The notes under the pieces: model-generated
Databases searched by the model: none
What the model saw: only the letters and a program-made list of their open reading frames with translations
What the model was told of the DNA's origin: nothing
From: an uncultured bacterium
GTDB lineage: Bacteria > Hydrogenedentota > Hydrogenedentia > Hydrogenedentales > SLHB01
Assembly: GCA_937928585.1 (NCBI GenBank)
Contig: CALEZK010000647.1
Coordinates: 1-8,847 of the forward strand
Length of the DNA: 8,847 nucleotides
Direction: 5' to 3'
Shown here: positions 1 to 5,067 of the stretch, in pieces
Layout of the letters: every line of letters starts with the position of its first letter
Position numbering within the stretch: position 1 is the stretch's first letter
Program-made: the position numbers and the translations under genes

Positions 1-533
1 ATGCCCTTCTTCCCGTTACGCTGATGCTCCTCGAACGAATAACGCGCAGTCTCCAGAGAACGCGACGCCTTCTCCTTCGCTACCGCGTCATCGCCCGCCG
101 ACGCCACAGCTTTCTCCGCCTCGGCGATCGCGGACTTCGCAACTTCCGAACCCTTCCGCGCATCAATAATCTTCTTCTGCGCGTTCGCCTTCGCCGCGAC
201 CTGGTCCTTCACCACAACCTGCAACCGCGCCACCTCCGGGTAGCTCGACATATACGGTTTCGGCGGACGCTGCCGCATGTTCTGCGGTTCCATCCCATCC
301 GGGAAAAAGTTCGCCTTCGGATGAATCTTCACCGGCTTCGGTGCCATCTCCGGGTCCGGCTGAAACTCGTCCGCGAGATCAACCCCGTCAGAAGCAATCT
401 CCCGCATCGCCGACGCCAGCAACTCCTGCCGAAGCGAACCTTCCATATCCAACCCGCCACCAGAAGGCAACACGCCCTGGTCCGGGTCTTGCTTAGCCTC
501 CGCCCCAGCCGGCGGCGCAATTGTCTTTGCCAT
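1..533 (-). CDS. Hypothetical phage protein, C-terminus cut by window edge
   Basis: An open frame runs from ATG at 533 to the left window edge without a stop, giving at least 177 residues. The start is supported by AAAGGA (541-546) seven bases upstream. The protein begins MAKTIAPPAGAEAK. Residues 1-90 are rich in Pro, Gly and acidic residues and look poorly ordered (for example FQPDPEMAPKPVKIHPK). From about residue 105 the sequence becomes Ala/Lys/Glu-rich and probably helical or coiled-coil (DQVAAKANAQKKIIDARK, then AIAEAEKAVASAGDDAVAKE). I do not recognise the family. It is the last gene seen in the head operon, downstream of the decoration-like gene, so a minor virion or head-completion protein is plausible from position alone. 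It is separated from its upstream neighbour by a 136-base gap holding two hairpin repeats. Confidence is high that it is a gene and low for any function. Confidence 0.75.
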   Translation of the reverse strand, partial: MAKTIAPPAGAEAKQDPDQGVLPSGGGLDMEGSLRQELLASAMREIASDGVDLADEFQPDPEMAPKPVKIHPKANFFPDGMEPQNMRQRPPKPYMSSYPEVARLQVVVKDQVAAKANAQKKIIDARKGSEVAKSAIAEAEKAVASAGDDAVAKEKASRSLETARYSFEEHQRNGKKG

Positions 534-554
534 ACCAAAATCCTTTCCAACTCC

Positions 555-586
555 GGGACTGTCACCGCTACTGCGGTGGCTGTCCC
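555..586. repeat. Hairpin repeat just upstream of the 1-533 gene
   Basis: The outer arms GGGAC (555-559) and GTCCC (582-586) enclose inner arms CACCGC (563-568) and GCGGTG (573-578) with loop TACT. On the minus strand the hairpin ends eight bases before the Shine-Dalgarno site of the gene starting at 533. Bases 575-587 (GGTGGCTGTCCCG) are identical to 1199-1211 in the next intergenic hairpin cluster, so the two belong to related repeat elements. There is no T-run after it on the minus strand, so it is not a classical terminator. Confidence 0.7.
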
Positions 587-600
587 GTTAATCTCTTCTC

Positions 601-653
601 TTTTCCCTCGTTTTTCCCTCGTTCCCAAGCTCCAGCTTGGGAACGCACTCTTG
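601..653. repeat. Palindromic repeat copy 1, with duplicated left edge
   Basis: The core (617-653) has arms GTTCCCAAGC (621-630) and GCTTGGGAAC (635-644) around the loop TCCA, followed by GCACTCTTG. It belongs to the same family as the copies at 4179, 4547, 5065 and 7201, and shares the GCACTCTTG tail only with the 7201 copy. Its left edge is a perfect tandem duplication of the 11-mer TTTTCCCTCGT (601-611 and 612-622). It lacks the second small hairpin seen in the other copies. It lies between the decoration-like gene (stop at 670) and the gene starting at 533. Confidence 0.85.
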
Positions 654-669
654 CCCACGGCCCCATCCT

Positions 670-1110
670 CTACGCGACCCGCACGTAGCAGCTCTTCAGC
701 GCTGCCGACGTGGTCACATACGTCACCAGAATCGTGCACCACGGCAGATACGAATTGATCGCCGGTGCCGCCACCGAATGCGTTGCGTACGCCTGGCCGG
801 CCACTGCCTTCAGCTCGCCGCCAGCCAACGAATCCGCATGACCCAACACAAGCACGTTCGTTACCCCGCGCTTCACGATCTTCGACGTGTACGCGCCCGC
901 GGCAACCGCTTCAGCCAAAACGCCAAGCACCATGCCCGCGTTCGTTGCCGACGGCAGCTTGAACGTGATTCCGTCCGCCGCCGTCAAGTCCAGGCAGACC
1001 ACCGTGCCAATCGCCAACGCAGACGATTCGCCGTTCTTTCCGCCGGTATATTCGATGTCCTGCGCGTCCACCACATCCGTGTCCGCAAAGGCCATTGCAT
1101 CACTACCCAT
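670..1110 (-). CDS. Capsid decoration-like protein (DUF2190-like)
   Basis: 146 residues from ATG at 1110, chosen because GGAGG (1116-1120) lies five bases upstream. An in-frame upstream ATG at 1122 would add four residues but has no ribosome site. The sequence looks beta-rich, with alternating hydrophobic segments and Gly turns: IGTVVCLDLTAADGITFKLP, then MVLGVLAEAVAAGAYTSKIV and GVTNVLVLGHADSLAGGELKA. The pattern of a value replaced over time, an 'AG' step, a short strand and a 'gG..L' motif resembles small phage head-decoration proteins of the DUF2190 or capsid-stabilising type. Such proteins bind the outside of the expanded shell. Position directly after the major capsid gene supports this. 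No catalytic motif or membrane segment is seen. A head fibre or other capsid accessory is the main alternative. Gene confidence is high; the family call is moderate and rests on resemblance. Confidence 0.7.
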   Translation of the reverse strand: MGSDAMAFADTDVVDAQDIEYTGGKNGESSALAIGTVVCLDLTAADGITFKLPSATNAGMVLGVLAEAVAAGAYTSKIVKRGVTNVLVLGHADSLAGGELKAVAGQAYATHSVAAPAINSYLPWCTILVTYVTTSAALKSCYVRVA

Positions 1111-1122
1111 GTAAACCTCCAA

Positions 1123-1206
1123 GGCGCGTCAGCGCCGGTTCATCCTCCAACGGAGGGCGGGTTTCTCAACCCGCCACCCCAGCCACCGAGCGAAGCAAGG
1201 TGGCTG
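1123..1206. repeat. Cluster of four consecutive hairpins
   Basis: The 102-base gap between the capsid and decoration-like genes is almost entirely hairpins. The arms are GGCGC/GCGCC (1123-1127, 1132-1136), CCTCC/GGAGG (1144-1148, 1152-1156), GGCGGGTT/AACCCGCC (1156-1163, 1168-1175, loop TCTC) and CAGCCACC/GGTGGCTG (1180-1187, 1199-1206, 11-base loop). The first ends two bases before the GGAGG ribosome site of the downstream gene. No T-run follows any of them on the minus strand, so read-through is likely. They look like fused palindromic elements of the host genome. Confidence 0.75.
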
Positions 1207-1212
1207 TCCCGC

Positions 1213-2277
1213 CTACGCCGCCGGTTCCAAAATCCCCAAATGACGGCAGTGCTTCGGCAGAATCGAAAACAGAATTTCTCCCGCCCAGAACACATGCGAG
1301 TAGTACACGTCCTGGTTCGGGAATTTCGCCAACGGCGTTGGCTTGAAATTGCGTTTCTTCGAGTACGCCAACTGCGCGAAGTGACTGTTCACGAACAGCC
1401 CCGTCTGCGGATTGCGACCCGACACCGCCGCGTTGATCGTGTCGATCGGACAATCCTGATCGTCGATCATCGTCGCTTTCTTGTACGTCAGGTTCGAAAA
1501 GCCCGCGTCCGCCGCCTGCGTGTTCTGGAACCGCTGATTCGGCTGCAAGCAATCCTCGTACGCGCGGATGTACCCTTCCGAGCAAAGAATCAGATCCGGA
1601 TAACGGTGCGCCTTGTCGCCGATCTTCAACCGGCCGCAAAGCTGCCACGCCCGCGCCATACCGCGGATCATCGTGTACACCGTCGGCGTACCCGAATACG
1701 GCTCCACACCGTTACCGCCCGATCCCTGGTTCACCAACTGCGAACGCATGAACTCGTTCCCCGCCGTCGCGCGGTTGAATCCGTACAGCGTGCCCGTCGT
1801 CGGGTCCTGCGGAATGATTGCGCCAAGGCCCGTGATGTCCTTGCCGCCGTTCCCCGTGCCGTTCGCATACATGTCCGTCGAAAGATTTTGCTGCAAATTC
1901 GCAATGCAGCTCGTCTCTTTCTGTTCGTACAGATCGAACACCTGCTCCGGACCCGTGTTCTCGACGTCCATATGTCCGCCGAAAATCACGATCGCGTCGT
2001 GGTAGTACTTCCAGTTCGCGTACGCCAGCGATACATCATCGCTCTCCGCCATCGTGAACACGTCAAAGCCCTGGTACGACGATTCACCGCCCTTCAGCTT
2101 GTACCAAACAGGCCATTCCATCCGCCGGCCCGTCTTCGCCTTGTAGCGGCCCTTCGCCATGAACCAATAAAACAAAATCAACTGCTTCGTGATCGCATCG
2201 AAGAATTGCTTCTCGCGATGCACCAACGTCGCCGCGACAATCGCGGTATTCACGTCGGTAATGCTTGTTGCCGGCAT
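1213..2277 (-). CDS. Phage major capsid protein
   Basis: 354 residues from ATG at 2277, with AAGGGA about six bases upstream, ending in TAG at 1213. It should be the main shell subunit of the head. Family-like features are an N-terminal helix with REKQFFDAITKQ (21-32), an aromatic basic stretch RRMEWPVWYKLKGGESSYQG (51-70), and KDITGLGAIIPQDPTTGTLYG (about 146-166) leading into the NRAT segment (168-171). This 'GL..ii....GT.yG..R' signature is shared by a large group of phage capsid proteins presumed to have the HK97 fold. The C-terminal half has YPDLILCSEGYIRAYED (226-242), as in that group, and ends VFWAGEILFSILPKHCRHLG. No obvious N-terminal cleavage region is seen and no protease gene is adjacent, consistent with a scaffold-dependent, uncleaved capsid protein. 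It lies between the scaffold-like and decoration-like genes, as expected. The 160-base untranslated leader upstream carries hairpins. Confidence 0.88.
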   Translation of the reverse strand: MPATSITDVNTAIVAATLVHREKQFFDAITKQLILFYWFMAKGRYKAKTGRRMEWPVWYKLKGGESSYQGFDVFTMAESDDVSLAYANWKYYHDAIVIFGGHMDVENTGPEQVFDLYEQKETSCIANLQQNLSTDMYANGTGNGGKDITGLGAIIPQDPTTGTLYGFNRATAGNEFMRSQLVNQGSGGNGVEPYSGTPTVYTMIRGMARAWQLCGRLKIGDKAHRYPDLILCSEGYIRAYEDCLQPNQRFQNTQAADAGFSNLTYKKATMIDDQDCPIDTINAAVSGRNPQTGLFVNSHFAQLAYSKKRNFKPTPLAKFPNQDVYYSHVFWAGEILFSILPKHCRHLGILEPAA

Positions 2278-2306
2278 GTGATATCCCTTCTACAACTATG
2301 CCCGCC

Positions 2307-2335
2307 GTCTCTGTGTCCACCTCGAACACAGAGAC
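2307..2335. repeat. 10-bp perfect hairpin in the capsid gene leader
   Basis: The arms GTCTCTGTGT (2307-2316) and ACACAGAGAC (2326-2335) pair perfectly across a nine-base loop. On the minus strand the hairpin ends about 30 bases before the capsid start codon at 2277. No U-rich tail follows, so it is unlikely to stop transcription. It could stabilise the capsid mRNA after processing, or be another resident palindrome; the sequence does not decide. Confidence 0.75.
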
Positions 2336-2372
2336 GCCAGACAATTCCCTCAACTCGCCGCGTAGATACCAC

Positions 2373-2397
2373 GTGCCCGCGGGCATACCGTGCCCGC
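2373..2397. repeat. GC-rich element with two alternative hairpins
   Basis: GTGCCCGC occurs twice (2373-2380 and 2390-2397), with the complementary GCGGGCA (2379-2385) between them. The middle block can close a palindrome with the first copy (TGCCCGCGGGCA, 2374-2385) or a 7-bp stem with a five-base loop using the second copy. It lies in the 160-base gap between the scaffold-like and capsid genes. It resembles the other palindromic elements in the window more than a designed attenuator. Confidence 0.6.
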
Positions 2398-2437
2398 TGA
2401 CTGCCTCAACAATTCAACAACTCACTCCCCAGGTGAG

Positions 2438-3442
2438 CTAAAACAACCTCCCATTGCCATTGCCATTGCCCAATCCCAACTTCGCAAGGATCTTCGCCCG
2501 CGACTCCCCGACGCTCTCACCAGTCTTGAAACCAACATCCATGTGCGGGTTTCCGTTCGGCGCGCCCGGACCGCCCGGCACGCCCGTCAGGCCATACAGG
2601 CCCGCAAGCGTCTCGTTCTGAATCCGCCGCGTCTCGGTCTTCATCGCCTCGCGCACAACCGCCGCGTTGTACACCTCCGGCGCGACCACGCGAATCGCCG
2701 TCTCAACGTCATACCCGAACCGATCGATCGCTTCCGCAAGCTTGTGCTGATACGGTGCCAGCACGCCCTTGCCCTCGGGATCGTATTTCGCCTTCGCCGC
2801 CTGCGCTTGCTGCGCAACGGCCTGAAATTTCTGCGCCGATTGCGCTTCCTGGAATTGCTGCTCAAGCGCCTGCACTTTCTGAAGCGCCGCCGACAACTGC
2901 GGACTCTCACCGCCCGGCAATTTCGCTAGCACCGCTTCGAAGTTGCGACGGTTATTCGCGTCAATCGCGCGCAACGCCTGCTTCGTCTCCACCGGCAACG
3001 CCGCGAACTCGTCCGCCGGCATCGAATCTTCAATGCCGGAAAACAGCGATTCGGGTTCCGCCGGCGTCTGTGGCGTGGACGCTGGCGCCATCCGCTGCGA
3101 TATCTGTTGCAGCGTCTGCATCAACGCCTGTTCCCGCGCCTCGGCCTGGCGTTGCAGCGTCGTGAACTGCTCGTTCCAACGCGATTCCAGCGCCGTATAC
3201 CGATCGTCACCGCCCGCGGCACCGCCGCCTTCCGGCGTCGATCCCTCTTTCTTCCCGTGAATCCCGCTGCGGTTACCCGCCGGGTCCACACGCGATATCG
3301 GGAAGTCCGGCGAATCCATGTCCGCGCTCGATTCCGTGACCGGGCTCGTTAAAAATTCGCCTCCACCAGCCAACTGATCGAAGCCGAACGCGCCGTGTTC
3401 CATCGCGTCGACCAGTGACTCACTGCCTCCAAATCCTGGCAT
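2438..3442 (-). CDS. Scaffold-like head assembly protein
   Basis: 334 residues from ATG at 3442, chosen over an in-frame TTG at 3457 because GGGAG (3451-3455) lies eight bases upstream of the ATG. The first 80 residues are Gly/Ser/Pro-rich and probably disordered (EGSTPEGGGAAGGDD at about 66-80). Two helical, coiled-coil-like stretches follow: about 81-118 (RYTALESRWNEQFTTLQRQA onward) and about 185-219 (QLSAALQKVQALEQQFQEAQ onward). A Pro-rich linker lies between them, and the C-terminus is a Gly/Asn tail. This composition, the length and the position immediately before the major capsid gene fit an internal scaffolding protein that is lost or proteolysed during head maturation. No protease motif was seen. 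The tail codons include a (CCATTG)3 run on the plus strand at 2451-2468, encoding Gly-Asn repeats that could vary by slippage. The assignment rests on composition and context, not on a recognised domain. Confidence 0.75.
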   Translation of the reverse strand: MPGFGGSESLVDAMEHGAFGFDQLAGGGEFLTSPVTESSADMDSPDFPISRVDPAGNRSGIHGKKEGSTPEGGGAAGGDDRYTALESRWNEQFTTLQRQAEAREQALMQTLQQISQRMAPASTPQTPAEPESLFSGIEDSMPADEFAALPVETKQALRAIDANNRRNFEAVLAKLPGGESPQLSAALQKVQALEQQFQEAQSAQKFQAVAQQAQAAKAKYDPEGKGVLAPYQHKLAEAIDRFGYDVETAIRVVAPEVYNAAVVREAMKTETRRIQNETLAGLYGLTGVPGGPGAPNGNPHMDVGFKTGESVGESRAKILAKLGLGNGNGNGRLF

Positions 3443-3456
3443 CTCACATTCTCCCA

Positions 3457-3471
3457 ACGGGCTGCGCCCGT
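3457..3471. repeat. Small hairpin abutting the scaffold ribosome site
   Basis: Arms ACGGGC (3457-3462) and GCCCGT (3466-3471) with loop TGC fill most of the 30-base gap between the 89-residue gene (stop 3473) and the scaffold start (3442). In the transcript the hairpin ends one base before GGGAG (3451-3455). It is too short and lacks the U-run of an intrinsic terminator. It may influence ribosome loading on the scaffold gene. Confidence 0.6.
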
Positions 3472-3472
3472 G

Positions 3473-3742
3473 TTACGCCTTCGCGCTCGCAGTCGGTTCC
3501 GCAACCACGTCCAGCGACGGCTCTACCGTGATTTCTTCCGCCGCGCCATCCGCGACGGCCACACTCTGTTTCTTGAACGCCTCGTACGCCGCAATCAGAT
3601 CGGCGAACTGCGGTACAGGCAAATCAACCTTGCCCTCCATCGAATCGATGAAGTCCGCCGACGCCTCAAGCGCATCTCGACGCGCCGTCAAGTCCGTGAT
3701 CTGTTTGTTCAACGCATCAAGCTGCTCGCGTGCACTGCTCAT
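3473..3742 (-). CDS. Small coiled-coil hypothetical protein
   Basis: 89 residues from ATG at 3742, ending in TAA at 3473. The start overlaps the RyR-domain gene's stop in an ATGA (3739-3742), a typical translational coupling arrangement, and AGGGGA also lies about six bases upstream. Residues 1-30 (MSSAREQLDALNKQITDLTA onward) have heptad spacing and should form a short coiled coil. The middle, VPQFADLIAAYEAFKKQ, is probably helical. The tail is acidic and Ala/Pro-rich. I do not recognise the family. Small proteins of this kind between portal and capsid genes can be assembly accessories, but no function can be assigned. The coupling means it is made together with the RyR-domain protein. Confidence 0.75.
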   Translation of the reverse strand: MSSAREQLDALNKQITDLTARRDALEASADFIDSMEGKVDLPVPQFADLIAAYEAFKKQSVAVADGAAEEITVEPSLDVVAEPTASAKA

Positions 3743-4116
3743 GCCCCGTCCCCTTTCTCTTCCTCAAAAAGCACATACGGCGATAGCGACAACACGATCG
3801 CCATGAACAAAACATCTTTCGCCTGTTGCTGCATCGGCAACGATTCCCACGGCACCATGCAAGGATGCGTCTTCTGCATCGCGTCCTTCACCGGACCATA
3901 TACCCAGCCCTGGCTGCGCCGCGTCTCGCGCCATTCCTCATGCTGCGCCGCCGGCGAAGCCCCGGGATTCTCCAAACGAAAACGAACGCCCGCCACAGCC
4001 GAAGCCCGCATCTCCGCGTCAGCCTCATGCCAGGCCACCGCCCGCTCATCCCCAATCCCAAAACAATAAGCCCGGTTCGCCTCATGACAAACCCTCGCAA
4101 CATCAACAATCCTCAT
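3739..4116 (-). CDS. RyR-domain protein
   Basis: 125 residues from ATG at 4116. A GTG one codon earlier is the alternative start; GAGGTG about seven bases upstream suits the ATG. Nearly the whole protein matches the RyR domain (Pfam PF02026), first described in ryanodine receptors and also present in bacteria and phages. Visible motifs in order are the CHEANRAYC segment (10-18), W29, SAVAGV (39-44), HEEW (59-62), GWVYGPVKD (70-78), K82 with HPCMVPW (84-90), LP (93-94) and KDVLF (100-104). No channel or enzyme domain is attached. What the domain does in phages is not known to me; a ligand- or protein-binding role is inference. It is the first of a tightly coupled pair, overlapping the 89-residue gene by four bases, and follows a 153-base gap rich in repeats. 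Family confidence is high, role unknown. Confidence 0.88.
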   Translation of the reverse strand: MRIVDVARVCHEANRAYCFGIGDERAVAWHEADAEMRASAVAGVRFRLENPGASPAAQHEEWRETRRSQGWVYGPVKDAMQKTHPCMVPWESLPMQQQAKDVLFMAIVLSLSPYVLFEEEKGDGA

Positions 4117-4155
4117 CACAAACCACCTCTATCACAGCGCAAACAACTACGCGCC

Positions 4156-4176
4156 CGTAATTCGTAACTCGTACTC
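4156..4176. repeat. Relic of the 13-nt CTCGTAATTCGTA repeat
   Basis: CGTAATTCGTA (4156-4166) followed by ACTCGTACTC matches the unit tandemly repeated at 7145-7180, with small changes. In both places it lies just left of a GTTCCCAAG palindrome (at 4179 and at 7201), so the two elements travel or accumulate together. Confidence 0.6.
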
Positions 4177-4178
4177 AT

Positions 4179-4230
4179 CCTCGTTCCCAAGTTCCACTTG
4201 GGAACGCACTTGTCCCCGAAGCTAAGCTTC
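4179..4230. repeat. Palindromic repeat copy 2 (52 nt)
   Basis: The first hairpin has arms GTTCCCAAGT (4183-4192) and ACTTGGGAAC (4196-4205) around TCC, extended by a C-G pair at 4182/4206. The spacer is GCACTTGTCCCC. The second hairpin has arms GAAGCT (4218-4223) and AGCTTC (4225-4230). Length and layout are identical to copies 3 and 4. It lies between the 76-residue gene and the RyR-domain gene. Arm position 10 is T paired with A, where copies 1 and 3 have C paired with G. Confidence 0.9.
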
Positions 4231-4240
4231 ACTCGTCTCC

Positions 4241-4257
4241 CCTCGTTCCAATTCGCC
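4241..4257. repeat. Truncated copy of the palindromic repeat
   Basis: CCTCGTTCC followed by AATTCGCC matches the left end of copy 5 (7201-7218) apart from one missing C, then diverges. It is a broken copy of the copy-5 variant, 11 bases right of copy 2. It suggests repeated insertion or rearrangement at this gap. Confidence 0.55.
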
Positions 4258-4272
4258 AAAGCAAACTCTCAA

Positions 4273-4503
4273 TCAAATCTCCGGAACTGCCATGAAATCG
4301 ACGTAAAACGCTTTGCCGATCTCCAATTGCGCAACTGCAGACGGGTTATCGATATACATCTCGATTTGACCGCTCGGCGTGTACTTCGCGAAATTCACGT
4401 CTTCCGGAACGTCGCTGCCGTGGACCGCTGAAAGGTAAACCGTCCGTGCATCGGTATTGTTGTGAAGCTTGTGCGATGTCACTATGAATTTGCCTCGAAC
4501 CAT
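4273..4503 (-). CDS. Conserved small phage protein of unknown function
   Basis: 76 residues from ATG at 4503, with a perfect AGGAGG (4509-4514) five bases upstream, ending in TGA at 4273. It begins MVRGKFIVTSHKL and contains VYLSAVHGSD, then TPSGQIEMYIDNP (about 42-54) and ends with GKAFYVDF. The pattern 'V.L..V.g....N..F.k.TPSG.i.m.i.NP.A...l..Gk.fYVDF' is, from memory, shared by small proteins encoded in many phage structural modules, with no experimentally known role that I can name. The fold is probably all-beta. The gene stands alone between two nearly identical 52-nt repeats (4179-4230 and 4547-4598). A perfect 7-bp hairpin touches its ribosome site. It is confidently a real gene. Confidence 0.85.
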   Translation of the reverse strand: MVRGKFIVTSHKLHNNTDARTVYLSAVHGSDVPEDVNFAKYTPSGQIEMYIDNPSAVAQLEIGKAFYVDFMAVPEI

Positions 4504-4508
4504 AATTT

Positions 4509-4514
4509 CCTCCT
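4509..4514 (-). promoter_or_regulatory. AGGAGG ribosome binding site touching a hairpin
   Basis: A consensus Shine-Dalgarno site five bases before the ATG at 4503. Its first base is also the last base of the 7-bp hairpin at 4514-4530, so folding of the leader could affect its availability. Confidence 0.8.
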
Positions 4515-4530
4515 GGCGACATCGTCGCCA
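4514..4530. repeat. 7-bp perfect hairpin
   Basis: Arms TGGCGAC (4514-4520) and GTCGCCA (4524-4530) around ATC. In the minus-strand transcript it directly precedes the AGGAGG site of the 76-residue gene. No U-run follows, so it is not an intrinsic terminator. Confidence 0.75.
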
Positions 4531-4534
4531 CCTA

Positions 4535-4598
4535 TTACCTCGTTTACCTCGTTCCCAAGCTCAGCTTGGGAACGCACTTGTCCCCGAAGCTAAGCTTC
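4535..4598. repeat. Palindromic repeat copy 3 (52 nt) with duplicated left edge
   Basis: The core is 4547-4598. The first hairpin has arms GTTCCCAAGC (4551-4560) and GCTTGGGAAC (4564-4573) around TCA. The spacer GCACTTGTCCCC follows. The second hairpin has arms GAAGCT (4586-4591) and AGCTTC (4593-4598). The left edge is duplicated in tandem as the 9-mer TTACCTCGT (4535-4543 and 4544-4552), comparable to the 11-mer duplication at copy 1. It lies between the zinc-ribbon and 76-residue genes. Confidence 0.9.
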
Positions 4599-4621
4599 GT
4601 CTTACGTCCCATCTCCCAAAC

Positions 4622-5053
4622 CTACAACCCACTAGCAAACTCCAACCTCTTCCGCTTCGCTCCAGCCTTGCGCTTCACATACAAAGGCTTCCCAAGCTTC
4701 TGCGCCATCTTCTCGCAGTCTTCCTTGAAACTCCCCACCCCCGCCGACTTCCGAATGTCCGACGGCGTGGCCCGCTTGTTCCGCGATATCTCATCGGACC
4801 CCACCCGTCGGACTCCATTCTCCGCGCACAACTTGTCAAGCTGCGTCTTCGTCTGGATCCGCACAGGCTCGCCCGTAATGTCCTCCGTCACAAAATCCAA
4901 ATGATCAACATTCAGATGCAAACGCGCCGGCGGCAACTGACGCATCGGCTTGCCACAAACACCACAAGCCCACACCTTCCCCCGCTCCTCGCGCATCATC
5001 CAAATCAAAGTCTCACGCTCGCACATCTCGCAACCAAACCGATACTGCGGCAT
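4622..5053 (-). CDS. FmdB-like zinc-ribbon phage protein
   Basis: 143 residues from ATG at 5053, ending in TAG at 4622. The N-terminus MPQYRFGCEMCE resembles the FmdB/CxxC zinc-ribbon family, which typically starts MP.Y.Y.C..C. Four cysteines form two knuckles, C8/C11 and C30/C33 (ACGVCGKPM), suited to bind one zinc ion. The rest (residues about 45-143) is charged and becomes strongly basic at the end (KRKAGAKRKR at about 127-136), suggesting nucleic-acid contact. It contains DEISRNKRATPSDIRKSAG but no enzyme motif that I recognise. Zinc-ribbon proteins of this type do occur beside portal genes in phage genomes, with unproven function. The gene sits between two near-identical 52-nt repeats, and its only ribosome site, AGGAG at 5063-5067, overlaps the edge of repeat copy 4. 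The zinc-ribbon call is secure; the role is unknown. Confidence 0.82.
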   Translation of the reverse strand: MPQYRFGCEMCERETLIWMMREERGKVWACGVCGKPMRQLPPARLHLNVDHLDFVTEDITGEPVRIQTKTQLDKLCAENGVRRVGSDEISRNKRATPSDIRKSAGVGSFKEDCEKMAQKLGKPLYVKRKAGAKRKRLEFASGL

Positions 5054-5062
5054 CTCTCTTAT

Positions 5063-5067
5063 CTCCT
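5063..5067 (-). promoter_or_regulatory. Ribosome binding site partly derived from the repeat
   Basis: AGGAG, nine bases upstream of the ATG at 5053. Three of its five bases (5065-5067) are the invariant CCT edge of the palindromic repeat. In the transcript it directly follows the hairpin at 5068-5092 with no gap. No other Shine-Dalgarno-like site of similar strength serves this start. Confidence 0.7.

Noticed and set aside
637..2400. 587-residue plus-strand open frame
   Set aside because: It lies antisense to the capsid and decoration-like genes, is dominated by Arg and His, has no recognisable motif or ribosome site, and arises from codon bias of the true minus-strand genes.
3457..3457. TTG start for the scaffold-like gene
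   Set aside because: It would place the ribosome site inside the coding sequence; the ATG at 3442 has GGGAG at a suitable distance.
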